Of a stretch of 64,000 nt of DNA, positions 8,926 to 17,726 are shown in pieces. The translations under genes were made by a program, and so were the position numbers. Every line of letters begins with the position of its first letter. Position 1 is the first letter of the stretch. Under the pieces are notes generated by a model. It ran no database searches. It saw only the letters and a list, made by a program, of their open reading frames with translations, and was not told where the DNA came from. Origin of the DNA: Desulfospira joergensenii DSM 10085 (GTDB lineage Bacteria > Desulfobacterota > Desulfobacteria > Desulfobacterales > Desulfobacteraceae); assembly GCF_000420085.1 (NCBI RefSeq), contig NZ_ATUG01000002.1:1240001-1304000 (forward strand), given 5' to 3'.

Positions 8926-10440
8926 TTAGTCTGCGGGCATCACACTTTTCTTTCTTTTAATCAGGAAGATGACCGCTGCAAAGGTAAATACCAGAAATGC
9001 GAGTGAAATGGGTCTTGTGATAAAAACCGTTACGTCGTAACCTGATATGAGAAGGGCCTGGCGAAGTTTTGCTTCCAGCATGGGCCCTAGAAAAAAAGCC
9101 ACGATAACCGTGGGGAGATTGATCTTGAACTTTGTCAGGGCATATCCCACCACACCAAAGGCCAGCATTATATAGACATCGAACATACTGGCGTATCCCA
9201 CATAACTTCCGATGATGCTGAAGACAATGATGGCTGTGTACAGGTAGGATTTGGGAACTTCCGCCACTCGGTTGACTTTTTTAATATAATAATAACCGAT
9301 CCCCAGGGTAAAAAGATTGCTGATAAAAAGAATGATAAATAAGGCATACAGCATATCCCCGTTGGTCTGCATAAAGGTGGGGCCGGGAACCAGGCCTTTC
9401 ATCATGAATCCGCCCAGAATCAGGGCCGCCGCCAGGTTGCCCGGGATGCCGAGGGTGACCAGGGGAATGAGGTTGGGGCCGTTTACGGCATTGTTTCCGG
9501 CCTCAGCCGCAGCAATACCCTCCAGGGATCCTTTACCGAAGTTTTCAGGGTTTCTGGAGGATTGCTTGGCCATGATATAGCTTAGATAGGAGCCTACGGT
9601 GGTCCCGATACCGGGGATAATGCCGATTGCCGCGCCAATGCCTGTGGAACGGAAGATGGTCGGCAGGGTGGATTTGAACTCGGCCCAGCGCAAGCTGTGG
9701 TCTTCAGATCGCACCTCGATTTTATCCGGGTCTTTTGCAGATAATTTTTCAATCCTCCGTTTTGAATATTCCTTTTCAAGCTGGAGCAGGACTTCGGAGA
9801 AGGCAAGCATGCCGATCACCATGGGCATGATATGAAACCCGTCGGCCAGATCAAGGGTGTTGAAGATAAGACGGGTGGTACCGTATTCGAGATCTGTGCC
9901 GACGATACCCAGTAAGAGTCCTAAAACAGTGGCAATAATTCCCCGTACAGGATATTCCGATGCAGCAACACTGATGACGATCAAAGAAAAAATGATGATG
10001 GAGGTATATTCAGGTGGACCTATTTTAAGGGCGATCAATGCCACGGGAGCCGCCAGAAAAATTAATATCAGGTCGCTTAGGGCATCGGCAACAACCGATG
10101 AAAACAAAGCCTGTTTCATGGCTTTGCCGCTTTTTCCTTCCTGGGCCAGTGGGTAACCGTCCAGACAAGTCACCATGGCTTGGGGGGTACCCGGAATTTT
10201 AAAGAGGATTGCCGGGATAGAGCCCCCGAAGTTACCGCCTTTGGTAAGTCCCATCAGCATTGCAATACCGGCTATGGGGCCTAGATAATAGGTAAAGGGA
10301 AGAAAGAGGACAATTCCCATGTTATCGGTCAGCCCGGGGATGGACCCCAATATCATACCACAGCTCACTCCGACGCCGGCCCAAAGTAAATTCTGCGGGA
10401 CAAGAACCATGCTCAATCCGCCTAAGAAATGCTCTATCAT
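8926..10440 (-). CDS. tctA: TTT transporter large permease, TctA family
   Basis: 504 residues, highly hydrophobic with about 10-12 membrane spans. TctA features are clear: the Gly/Pro-rich GSIPGLTDNMGI near residue 32 and its internal echo GIIPGIGTTVGSYLSYIMAK near residue 273. Forms the ion-driven channel of a tripartite tricarboxylate-type importer with TctB and the periplasmic TctC. Substrates of the family are carboxylates; this one's is unknown. It lies 21 bp after tctB in the same operon. Confidence 0.93.
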   Translation of the reverse strand: MIEHFLGGLSMVLVPQNLLWAGVGVSCGMILGSIPGLTDNMGIVLFLPFTYYLGPIAGIAMLMGLTKGGNFGGSIPAILFKIPGTPQAMVTCLDGYPLAQEGKSGKAMKQALFSSVVADALSDLILIFLAAPVALIALKIGPPEYTSIIIFSLIVISVAASEYPVRGIIATVLGLLLGIVGTDLEYGTTRLIFNTLDLADGFHIMPMVIGMLAFSEVLLQLEKEYSKRRIEKLSAKDPDKIEVRSEDHSLRWAEFKSTLPTIFRSTGIGAAIGIIPGIGTTVGSYLSYIMAKQSSRNPENFGKGSLEGIAAAEAGNNAVNGPNLIPLVTLGIPGNLAAALILGGFMMKGLVPGPTFMQTNGDMLYALFIILFISNLFTLGIGYYYIKKVNRVAEVPKSYLYTAIIVFSIIGSYVGYASMFDVYIMLAFGVVGYALTKFKINLPTVIVAFFLGPMLEAKLRQALLISGYDVTVFITRPISLAFLVFTFAAVIFLIKRKKSVMPAD

Positions 10441-10461
10441 AGCACTATCCTTCTATAAGTT

Positions 10462-10908
10462 TTAAAACAAAAATCCTTCTGGAAAAGGAAACGACAGGAT
10501 TTTTCTGATCACGATATAGACGATTGCCGGGACGGTAACTGAATAGATGCAAATGGACAGCCAATTGCGTGCCCCGAAAAAAAGCATGAAAAGAAAAACA
10601 AACAGAGATGTTGTGACGTAAAATCCAATGATACTGATCAGGAATACATAGATCATGGTCAAGGGAACAATGACAAGAGACTTGAGTGACGCAGAGGATA
10701 TTAAAGAGGAGGTTTGTTTTTCCCCTTCGGTTTTGTGTTTTTTGATCCCTTCAATGAAAAGCAGCATACAGGGAATGAGCATCGATATTGTGAGGCACCT
10801 TGGAAACAATGCCTGCTCAAATCCTTTAATATGATAAGGGATGGCATAGAACCAGAGGAACCCGGCGGATGCCAGCAGAAGTGTTCCCAATTTCAATTCG
10901 TTATTCAC
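10462..10908 (-). CDS. tctB: TTT transporter small permease, TctB family
   Basis: 148 residues with four predicted membrane helices, separated by a charged loop with GIKKHKTEGEKQ. Size and layout fit TctB, the small membrane partner of TctA. Sequence conservation in this family is low, so the call rests on the position between tctC and tctA as well as topology. Confidence 0.88.
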   Translation of the reverse strand: MNNELKLGTLLLASAGFLWFYAIPYHIKGFEQALFPRCLTISMLIPCMLLFIEGIKKHKTEGEKQTSSLISSASLKSLVIVPLTMIYVFLISIIGFYVTTSLFVFLFMLFFGARNWLSICIYSVTVPAIVYIVIRKILSFPFPEGFLF

Positions 10909-11006
10909 TCAAAATCTCCTTTTGTAATCTGGGCGTGCGCTAGAAACCGAAATCCTCTGTCAAATGAAGATGCGGGTAACGCACGCTTTTCAGATTTCAT
11001 CCATTA

Positions 11007-11972
11007 TCAGTGGACATCTTTTGTATACTCAATCAGTGGAGAGATGGATTCAACCGCCTTTTTAACGATTTCCCTATATTGGTTGCCGGCAACGAAGCGG
11101 GGTGTAAAACCGGTTTCTCCCATTTTATCCATGAGAGCCTTGTCCTGCATTACTGTTTTCAGGGTGCTTTCAAGTTTTGCTCTGATTTCTTCCGGGACTC
11201 CCTTTGGAAGAATCATCCCGTATTCCAGCAGGGTTGCATAGGGATAATCCAGATCGTTCATGTTCCGGGTCTCCGGGAAAAAGGGAACCTTGTCCGACCC
11301 AAGATCGACCAGCACCCTTAGTTTGCCTTGACGTGCAGATTGATATGCCGGTGTTCCGGTCCCGGTTTCACATACATCCACGTGGCCGCCTAAAATTGCA
11401 GAAGAGGCAGCTCCTCCGCTTTTAAACATGACATATTTCCACTTGATCCCTTCTTTTTTTGCAATGCTTTTCATCACCCCGAGGGCCCATTGAGCCCCAC
11501 CCGAACCAACGGATACCTTTCCCGGGTTCTTTTTGCTGTAATCGATAAACTCTTCCCAGGTCTTATAGGGCTTGTCCGGCGTAGTAAACAGGACCCTTTC
11601 CTGGGGCATATAACTGCCGATATAATCGAAATCATCTACAGCAAGAGGATCTGAACCCAGGAGATAGGGGGAGGTAAGGGCGCTGGTCATGGGTCCTGAG
11701 GCAATTGTATACCCGTCTGGTTTGGCTTTTTTAAGGCTCTGCACTCCGATCAACCCGCTTGCCCCTGGTTTGTTGATGTAGATAATGGGTTGTCCGAGAA
11801 TCTCTTTCATCTTATCGCCAAGCATCCGGGTGCTTACATTGGTCATGCCGCCGGCGCCCCATGGTATGATGATGGTGATGGGCTTTGAGGGGTAATTATT
11901 GGCCGTGGCAGAGCCTGGGAAAAGTCCTGCAATCATGATCAATACTGTGAACAACATGAAAATTTTTTTCAT
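11007..11972 (-). CDS. tctC: TTT transporter periplasmic binding protein, TctC (Bug) family
   Basis: 321 residues with a signal peptide (residues 1-24, ending SATA-NN). The mature start YPSKPITIIIPWGAGGMTN is the Bug/TctC hallmark, with the second conserved loop KPGASGLIG. Captures an organic acid in the periplasm and delivers it to TctAB. It starts 70 bp after the GltD-like gene, which ties the importer to the two redox proteins upstream. Confidence 0.93.
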   Translation of the reverse strand: MKKIFMLFTVLIMIAGLFPGSATANNYPSKPITIIIPWGAGGMTNVSTRMLGDKMKEILGQPIIYINKPGASGLIGVQSLKKAKPDGYTIASGPMTSALTSPYLLGSDPLAVDDFDYIGSYMPQERVLFTTPDKPYKTWEEFIDYSKKNPGKVSVGSGGAQWALGVMKSIAKKEGIKWKYVMFKSGGAASSAILGGHVDVCETGTGTPAYQSARQGKLRVLVDLGSDKVPFFPETRNMNDLDYPYATLLEYGMILPKGVPEEIRAKLESTLKTVMQDKALMDKMGETGFTPRFVAGNQYREIVKKAVESISPLIEYTKDVH

Positions 11973-12041
11973 TTTGGTTCTCCTTTTTAACTGATGTTTT
12001 ATTTAGGCTCCTCCCTCTATATCAGGACAGGAAACCTGTAT

Positions 12042-13652
12042 TTATCTCAGCAGATACGGGATCTCAACCCAGAGTGCATCGGTTGGACACTCCACCTCGC
12101 AGGGCAGACAGAACCAGCAGGTCCTGAATTTGCCGAATGGAGCACCGCAGGAATAACACCGCCCGGCTTCGGTACGGGCCTGCTCGTCCGTCAGGACCTG
12201 CTCAATTTCCTTAAAATCCCCTTCCCTGCCGCTGGTGTGCCGGGCAGGAACGGTCCTGGCCGCATCCGTTCCAACGGATGTATCAATATCATAATTTTTT
12301 TCTATGGGACCTTCATATCTCCTGCCGTAGCTTAAGTGCTCTTTGCAAAGGAACCGGTGGACGCTCTCTGCAGCTACCCTCCCCGATGCCATCGCTTCCA
12401 CCACCGTTGACGGCCCCTTTTTAACGTCACCGGCTATAAAGACATTTTCCTGTTCCGTTTGCAAGGTCAGTTCGTTGTATCTGGGGATTTGGCCGTTAAA
12501 TGGGTCCAGGTCTCTTTCCTGACCGATGGCCACGATTACCGTATCCGCTTCCAGGTCTTTTAAGATGCAGTCGTCAAAACTCGGGGCAAACCGGCCGGAA
12601 GCATCAAATACGGACAGACAGCGCTGCAGTTCAATCCCGGTGAGTTTTCCGTCATGTGCCTGAATGCGGGTTGGACCCCAAGACGGATAAATTTCAATGC
12701 CCTCTGCCGCAGCTATATCAAGTGCCTCTTTCCCTGCCGGCAGGATATCTGTATCTTCAAGGCTGACCATGGTGACTTTGTCGGCACCCAGCCGGAGGGC
12801 CGTCTGGGCCGAATCGACGGCAACGTCTCCTCCGCCGATGACCACGACCTGTCTGCCGACTTCTGGAGCTTGTCCCTCCCTGACACCATGCAGCAGGGGC
12901 AGGGCATGCAGAACACCGGGTAAATCCTCGCCCGGAATGTTCAGTTCTTTGCTCTTCTGACATCCGGTGGCTATGATCACGGCATCGTACTCTTTTGCCA
13001 GCCTGTCCGGGAAAATATCTTTGCCCAGCCTCGTGTTTCCTTGGAATATCATTCCCATGGTTTTTAACCGGTCAAATTCCCGTTGGAGGACGATATCGGG
13101 AAGCCTGAAGGAGGGGATCGCCCACCTGAGCATGCCGCCGGGTTCATCTTCGGAGTCGATGACGGTGACCCTGTATCCTTTAACCAGCAGATCCCAGGCC
13201 GCAATCATGCCTGCAGGGCCGGAGCCTATAATGGCACAATGCTTTTCATTGGTTTCTGCCATGGGAGGCAAAGGCAGATCAATGGCCTCAGAAGTCGCTG
13301 AAACGTAACGCTTAAGAGCCCTGATCGCAACAGGTTGCCCGTCCGTTTTTCCACGATGGCATCCTGCCTCGCACTGGGCTGAGCAGATTCTGCCCAGAAT
13401 TGACGGAAACGGAAGGACTCTTTCGATCATCTCTAAAGCCAGGTCGTTTTCTCCCCGGAGAATCATCTGGACATAGCCTTGGCAGTTCAATCCCAATGGG
13501 CAGGCCTGCCTGCAGGGGGCCAGTTTCATTCTTAAATTATCCAGGATGCAGGTGTCGACACATTCTCCGCAATATATACATTTGTCCTTATCAATGACAA
13601 TATTGTCGGACAATGCCTCCAAAATGGTATTCCTCATTTTTTCCTCCATCAA
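12042..13652 (-). CDS. NAD(P)-dependent flavin oxidoreductase with two Fe-S regions (GltD-like)
   Basis: 536 residues. It opens with a ferredoxin knuckle (C25-x2-C28-x2-C31-x3-C35), then the GltD-type N-terminal cysteine region (CRQACP, CSAQCEAGC), an FAD site (IIGSGPAGM) and an NAD(P) site (VVIGGGDVAVDSA). It ends with a ferredoxin motif (CWFCLPCEVECP). This architecture moves electrons between NAD(P)H and an Fe-S partner. Its start overlaps the stop of the AprA-like gene by 4 nt (ATGA), so the two are probably translationally coupled and form one complex. Confidence 0.9.
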   Translation of the reverse strand: MMEEKMRNTILEALSDNIVIDKDKCIYCGECVDTCILDNLRMKLAPCRQACPLGLNCQGYVQMILRGENDLALEMIERVLPFPSILGRICSAQCEAGCHRGKTDGQPVAIRALKRYVSATSEAIDLPLPPMAETNEKHCAIIGSGPAGMIAAWDLLVKGYRVTVIDSEDEPGGMLRWAIPSFRLPDIVLQREFDRLKTMGMIFQGNTRLGKDIFPDRLAKEYDAVIIATGCQKSKELNIPGEDLPGVLHALPLLHGVREGQAPEVGRQVVVIGGGDVAVDSAQTALRLGADKVTMVSLEDTDILPAGKEALDIAAAEGIEIYPSWGPTRIQAHDGKLTGIELQRCLSVFDASGRFAPSFDDCILKDLEADTVIVAIGQERDLDPFNGQIPRYNELTLQTEQENVFIAGDVKKGPSTVVEAMASGRVAAESVHRFLCKEHLSYGRRYEGPIEKNYDIDTSVGTDAARTVPARHTSGREGDFKEIEQVLTDEQARTEAGRCYSCGAPFGKFRTCWFCLPCEVECPTDALWVEIPYLLR

Positions 13653-15346
13653 TTGCCCATTTTAATGATCGGTTTGTGGGAGACTTTTACATCCTCCAAA
13701 GAATCGCCGCAGGTCAATACGATATGTTTTTTCCATTCCGCATCATTTTTTTCCGGAAAATCAGTACGATAATGCCAGGGCATCCAGCGGCTTTCTTTTC
13801 TTTCCTTTGATGCGATCGCGCACATGGTTGCGCTTTGAATAATATTTTCCACTTCAAAGTATTTGAAAAGATCATGGACATCACAGACCCGGACCATTGT
13901 TTTGAGTTCTTTTCGAAATCGGTCCATCCACCATAAGGCCCGGTCCAGCTTGTATTCGTTTTTGGGCGGTTTGAGATAGTCGCCGATCATGCGGCGGACT
14001 TTGTATTCAAATTCTTCAATGCTGACTGGATTGTTTTTCTGTGCCAGGCAGGCTTCCAATTCATCCTCGAAATCGGCTACCTGTTTTTCATTTATGGATA
14101 CCTCTCCGTTTTCTGCCGCAAATTCACTGGCATATTCAGCGGCCACCTCCCCGATCACTAGAGCGCCGGAAAGATGCCCCCGGGCCACCAGGGAGGTGTC
14201 TCCCGCCGCGTAAAGGCCCGGAACGCTTGTCTCGGCATTTTCATTCACACGTACTCCGGTCAGCCCATGTCCGCCGCACAGATAAACTTCCGTGGGCCAC
14301 ATCTCGATCTCTCCCTTGCGGAAATCATTATCCCGGCCGGCATGGAAGCGTTCACAGGCCGGCCGTTCTGTGGTAAAAAGGATATCTTCAATTTCCTTAA
14401 TTTTCTCTTCGCTAAGATGATCCATTCGAATCCGGATCGGCCCTTTGCCTTCTGCATGCTCAAGCAGCATTTTGGCAGGATTGGGATGGTCCTGATCCCG
14501 TCTTTCTCCAAAGGCATTTAAAAGCTTTGCCCCGCGTGTCAGGGTGATATAGAGCAAGGGAGCGTTAATATCCTTGGTGATGTAATAGACCAATGTATAT
14601 TCAAACCCACTCAGCTCGGCACCTGCCCGATACGCCAGGCAGTAGCCGTCTCCGGTGTTCCCCGGAAAATCATATACCCCATATAGATGACCGTTGTCCG
14701 GCAGGCCAAATCGGGCGGTTCCGCCGGAAGAAAGGATAACCGTCTTGGCACGGCATATCATTAGTTCCCCGGTTCTCACGTTCATGCCGATGGCTCCGGC
14801 AATCCTGTTTTGATTTTTGAGCAAACGGACGGCCATGGTTCGATTTACGACCTGTACCCCCAGAGCCGCAGCTTTCTCTGACAGAATCGTTTTAAGTTCC
14901 GGCTCTTTCATTGTCACGCAGAAGCGGCCCTTGGGGTGGATTTTCAATACTTCATACTCATCTTTTTCATCTTTGGGAAAACAGACATTCCATGATTCAA
15001 GTTTTTTCATCACTCCGTAGCTTCTTTCGGCCATCCTGTAATTGACAGGCTCGTCCATGATACCGTCACAGGCAATGGAATTGGATTCAACATAGAGCTC
15101 AGCCGTAGAGACATCCGGGACGGCGACGATATTCATTGCATCCATTCCCCTGGCAATGCAGCCGGAATATTTCATGTTTCCTTTTTCAAAGACGACCACC
15201 TTTTGATCCGGGTTGACCTCTTTTGCCCGAATGGCAGCCATTGCACCGGCACTGCCACCTCCAATAATCAATACGTCCGCCTCAATTAAAGAATGTTCTT
15301 CTTTCAATATCCTGCCCCTCAATTTTTTAGACAACATCCAAACCAT
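13649..15346 (-). CDS. AprA/fumarate-reductase-like FAD flavoprotein
   Basis: 565 residues. The N-terminal FAD site is VLIIGGGSAGAMAA (residues 26-39), followed by KYSGCIARGMDAMN, which resembles the GC-ARGMNA-N stretch of adenylylsulfate reductase AprA. The C-terminal FAD contact is VPGLYAAGDTS and GALVIGEVAAEYA. Family members oxidise or reduce a C-C, N or S centre using FAD. No AprB-type ferredoxin gene adjoins; the next gene supplies the Fe-S and NAD(P) modules. The substrate is unknown and is probably the acid imported by TctABC (inference). The first ATG lacks a clear ribosome site, so the true start may be slightly internal. Confidence 0.82.
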   Translation of the reverse strand: MVWMLSKKLRGRILKEEHSLIEADVLIIGGGSAGAMAAIRAKEVNPDQKVVVFEKGNMKYSGCIARGMDAMNIVAVPDVSTAELYVESNSIACDGIMDEPVNYRMAERSYGVMKKLESWNVCFPKDEKDEYEVLKIHPKGRFCVTMKEPELKTILSEKAAALGVQVVNRTMAVRLLKNQNRIAGAIGMNVRTGELMICRAKTVILSSGGTARFGLPDNGHLYGVYDFPGNTGDGYCLAYRAGAELSGFEYTLVYYITKDINAPLLYITLTRGAKLLNAFGERRDQDHPNPAKMLLEHAEGKGPIRIRMDHLSEEKIKEIEDILFTTERPACERFHAGRDNDFRKGEIEMWPTEVYLCGGHGLTGVRVNENAETSVPGLYAAGDTSLVARGHLSGALVIGEVAAEYASEFAAENGEVSINEKQVADFEDELEACLAQKNNPVSIEEFEYKVRRMIGDYLKPPKNEYKLDRALWWMDRFRKELKTMVRVCDVHDLFKYFEVENIIQSATMCAIASKERKESRWMPWHYRTDFPEKNDAEWKKHIVLTCGDSLEDVKVSHKPIIKMGN

Positions 15347-15367
15347 TGTTGCATAATTTATTGTTAC

Positions 15368-15390
15368 GGTGCTCCGGTGCTCCGGTGCAC
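15368..15390. repeat. Tandem 8-bp repeat, possible operator
   Basis: GGTGCTCC twice in direct contact, then a partial third copy GGTGCAC. It lies between the predicted -10 (15402-15407) and the start of the minus-strand flavoprotein gene, a place where a repressor could act. Confidence 0.4.
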
Positions 15391-15401
15391 TTTGCCAAGC
15401 T

Positions 15402-15429
15402 TATATAATTGACGTTTGATTGTTGTCAA
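15402..15429 (-). promoter_or_regulatory. Predicted sigma-70 promoter for the flavoprotein/TTT operon
   Basis: On the minus strand: TTGACA (15429-15424), a 16-bp spacer, TATATA (15407-15402). Perfect -35 and a good -10, about 56 bp upstream of the 15346 start codon. Confidence 0.6.
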
Positions 15430-15541
15430 GACTTTTTTATGTTGATGTTCATCACCGGTTAGGCTAACTTGATTTCGTCATCAACCTTTTCTTTATCAGG
15501 TCTTTATCGGGACCGTATGGTGTAAAAGGGGGAATTTGTCC

Positions 15542-15751
15542 ATGAAAGCCTGTACCAAGTGCGGAGAATGGCATACCAGTGCCGAGAACAAGGCCGGCAA
15601 AGACCTGTCCTGTACCCAGGTAAAGGCCTATTGGTCGGGAGTCAGCCTCCGCCACAAGGAAGCATGCGGGCATTACGCCCAGATCCGGATCCGGAAAGAC
15701 GGCCGGGTTGTCTGTATGAAATGTCAGCAGGATCTGGATCCGGTGCTTTAA
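15542..15751 (+). CDS. Small cysteine-rich, zinc-ribbon-like protein
   Basis: 69 residues. ATG at 15542 chosen because AAGGGGGA lies 8 nt upstream. It holds C-x2-C near the N-terminus (ACTKCG), single cysteines in the middle and C-x2-C near the C-terminus (VCMKCQ), a likely metal-binding ribbon. The stop is followed after one base by the start of the sensor kinase gene, so the two are probably co-translated. No known family; it may be an accessory of the kinase (inference). Confidence 0.6.
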   Translation: MKACTKCGEWHTSAENKAGKDLSCTQVKAYWSGVSLRHKEACGHYAQIRIRKDGRVVCMKCQQDLDPVL

Positions 15752-15752
15752 G

Positions 15753-17648
15753 ATGAATATCGACCTGAGCCCATGGGGCAGTATTCGAAAAAGCCTTCAG
15801 ATCCTGGCACGGCAGTCCGAGGATGTGGAAGCGTTTTCCGCCCGGACACTGCAATTGATCGGGGAACTGGTCGGTGCCCGGTCTGTGGTCTTGCATATCC
15901 AGGATCTTCGGCGGGACACCCGGGTGATTTATGCCACCATGCGTCGAGATGGCAAAAACAATTGGGCCATGACCGTGGATGATACAGATGCCTACGACCA
16001 GAATATCCACTCCAGAAGAAAACGTCCCAAGTACATATTACAGTCCTGTTTTGGATTTATCCTTGATCTGCCGGCAAGATGGCGGGGCGTTATTCTGATA
16101 GAGTATCCCGGCATTAAAATTGTCACCCCGGAACAACATCGGATACTGATCCAGGTCCTGGGTGAGCTGAGTGACAGCCTGCATGTGGTTCTGATGAACC
16201 AGGAAGTGAAAAAACTGGAAACCCTGCTGCGGGACCGGGAACGGGTGAACCAGGAACTGCGGCAGAACATGACCGACATGAGCAAGGAAGCCTATTGTGT
16301 CAGCAGCGTCATCACGGGATTGACCCAATCTCTGAATGTATCGGAGATTTTCACCCGGATCCTGGGGGACACCCTGCCCCTGCTCAAGGCCAAGTCAGGA
16401 GACGTTTATTTTCCTCAGACAGATCAATGTGTTTCTTTCAAAGCTTCGGGCGTGCTATATGAACTGACCGAGCACGATCACCACCTGTCCCGCCGGCATT
16501 CCCGCGAGCACTGCCTCAAAGAGTATTTCGAGAAAAAATATTCCCAGTTGAAAATCCAGGCCGATGGAATTTCATTCGACCTTCTGCCCCTGGATAATCC
16601 GTCTTTTTCACCGTTTTTGAAAAAACGCTTCCAGTCCATGGATGTTCAATCCATATTTGAGTTTTCCTTTTGTTCCGGAGAAGAGGTCTTTGGAATCGGT
16701 TTGTTGGGATTTTCAGAGGATTGTGTCCAGGCCGATAAATCAAGACTCTTTAAAATCACATTAAATATGATCAGCCTTTTTCTGGAAAATATTTCCCTGA
16801 TGAAGAGTCTTGAACATCAGGTGAAGCAAAAATCCAATGAAATTTTGAAAATGGAAAAGGAACAACGGTTTATGTTCGAGCATGTCAGCCGTCCCTTTTC
16901 CCTGTCAGCCACGGATCTGACCGCCAATTCCGAGCAGATACTGGAACAGATCGATCACTCCCAGCGGGCGGTTTTCTTAGGAGAACTGGCCTCGGGTGTG
17001 GCCCATCAGATCCGGAATCCCCTCAACCATCTGGTGGGGGTGCTCCATCTGATTAAAAACAAGGACATCGCAGGAGACGAAGACAGCGGGGAGCTGCTCC
17101 AGGAGGTGACCCATCGGGTGGAAACCATCCACCAGATGATCAACAAATTTATCCACTATACAAGAATCCCTGAATTAAACCTGACTTCGGAATCCGTCAA
17201 CGATGTTTTGAAAGATTCCCTCCAGGCCTTTAAGGGACAGATGGACCAGGCCAAAGTAACGGTCTCGACCTCACTTGACCCTGGACTCTCCATGACAAAG
17301 CTGGATCTTTACCTGATGGACCAAGTTTATCATAATATCATTAAAAATGCCGTTGAAGCCATGGGGCAAAGCGGAGAATTGAGCATTACCACCCGGAAAC
17401 TGGAAGTTAAATACGGTCCCAACCCCAGGCTTGAGTTTGTTGAAATCCTGTTCCAGGACACCGGGGCAGGCATTCCCAAAGAGGACATCGACAAAGTCCT
17501 TACCCCTTTTTTTTCGAGGAAGAAAGACGGGATCGGCCTGGGGCTGGCCATTGTAAACCATGTGGTGGGTCTCCATGGGGGGGCTGTCCAGGTGAAAAAC
17601 AGGAAAAAAGGGGGTACGGATGTCAGGATCTGTCTTCCGATCCGGTAA
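15753..17648 (+). CDS. Soluble sensor histidine kinase with two GAF-like domains
   Basis: 631 residues with no membrane segment, so a cytoplasmic sensor. Two GAF-like regions lie near residues 20-135 and 180-330, joined by coiled coil. The phospho-acceptor is H418 in GVAHQIRNPLNH; the N box (NIIKNAVEAMG), G1 (DTGAGIPKED) and G2 (GIGLGLAIV) are intact. It should phosphorylate the NtrC-type regulator encoded 78 bp downstream. Both sit immediately before the mta genes, so the signal is plausibly methanol, a corrinoid state or a downstream metabolite (inference). Confidence 0.9.
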   Translation: MNIDLSPWGSIRKSLQILARQSEDVEAFSARTLQLIGELVGARSVVLHIQDLRRDTRVIYATMRRDGKNNWAMTVDDTDAYDQNIHSRRKRPKYILQSCFGFILDLPARWRGVILIEYPGIKIVTPEQHRILIQVLGELSDSLHVVLMNQEVKKLETLLRDRERVNQELRQNMTDMSKEAYCVSSVITGLTQSLNVSEIFTRILGDTLPLLKAKSGDVYFPQTDQCVSFKASGVLYELTEHDHHLSRRHSREHCLKEYFEKKYSQLKIQADGISFDLLPLDNPSFSPFLKKRFQSMDVQSIFEFSFCSGEEVFGIGLLGFSEDCVQADKSRLFKITLNMISLFLENISLMKSLEHQVKQKSNEILKMEKEQRFMFEHVSRPFSLSATDLTANSEQILEQIDHSQRAVFLGELASGVAHQIRNPLNHLVGVLHLIKNKDIAGDEDSGELLQEVTHRVETIHQMINKFIHYTRIPELNLTSESVNDVLKDSLQAFKGQMDQAKVTVSTSLDPGLSMTKLDLYLMDQVYHNIIKNAVEAMGQSGELSITTRKLEVKYGPNPRLEFVEILFQDTGAGIPKEDIDKVLTPFFSRKKDGIGLGLAIVNHVVGLHGGAVQVKNRKKGGTDVRICLPIR

Positions 17649-17726
17649 CGGCGGGTCCGGGACAGGCAGGCAAGCGGTCCCTATTCCGGCCGGTCGGGTT
17701 TTTATTTTTCCTATCATTGGAGGCAT

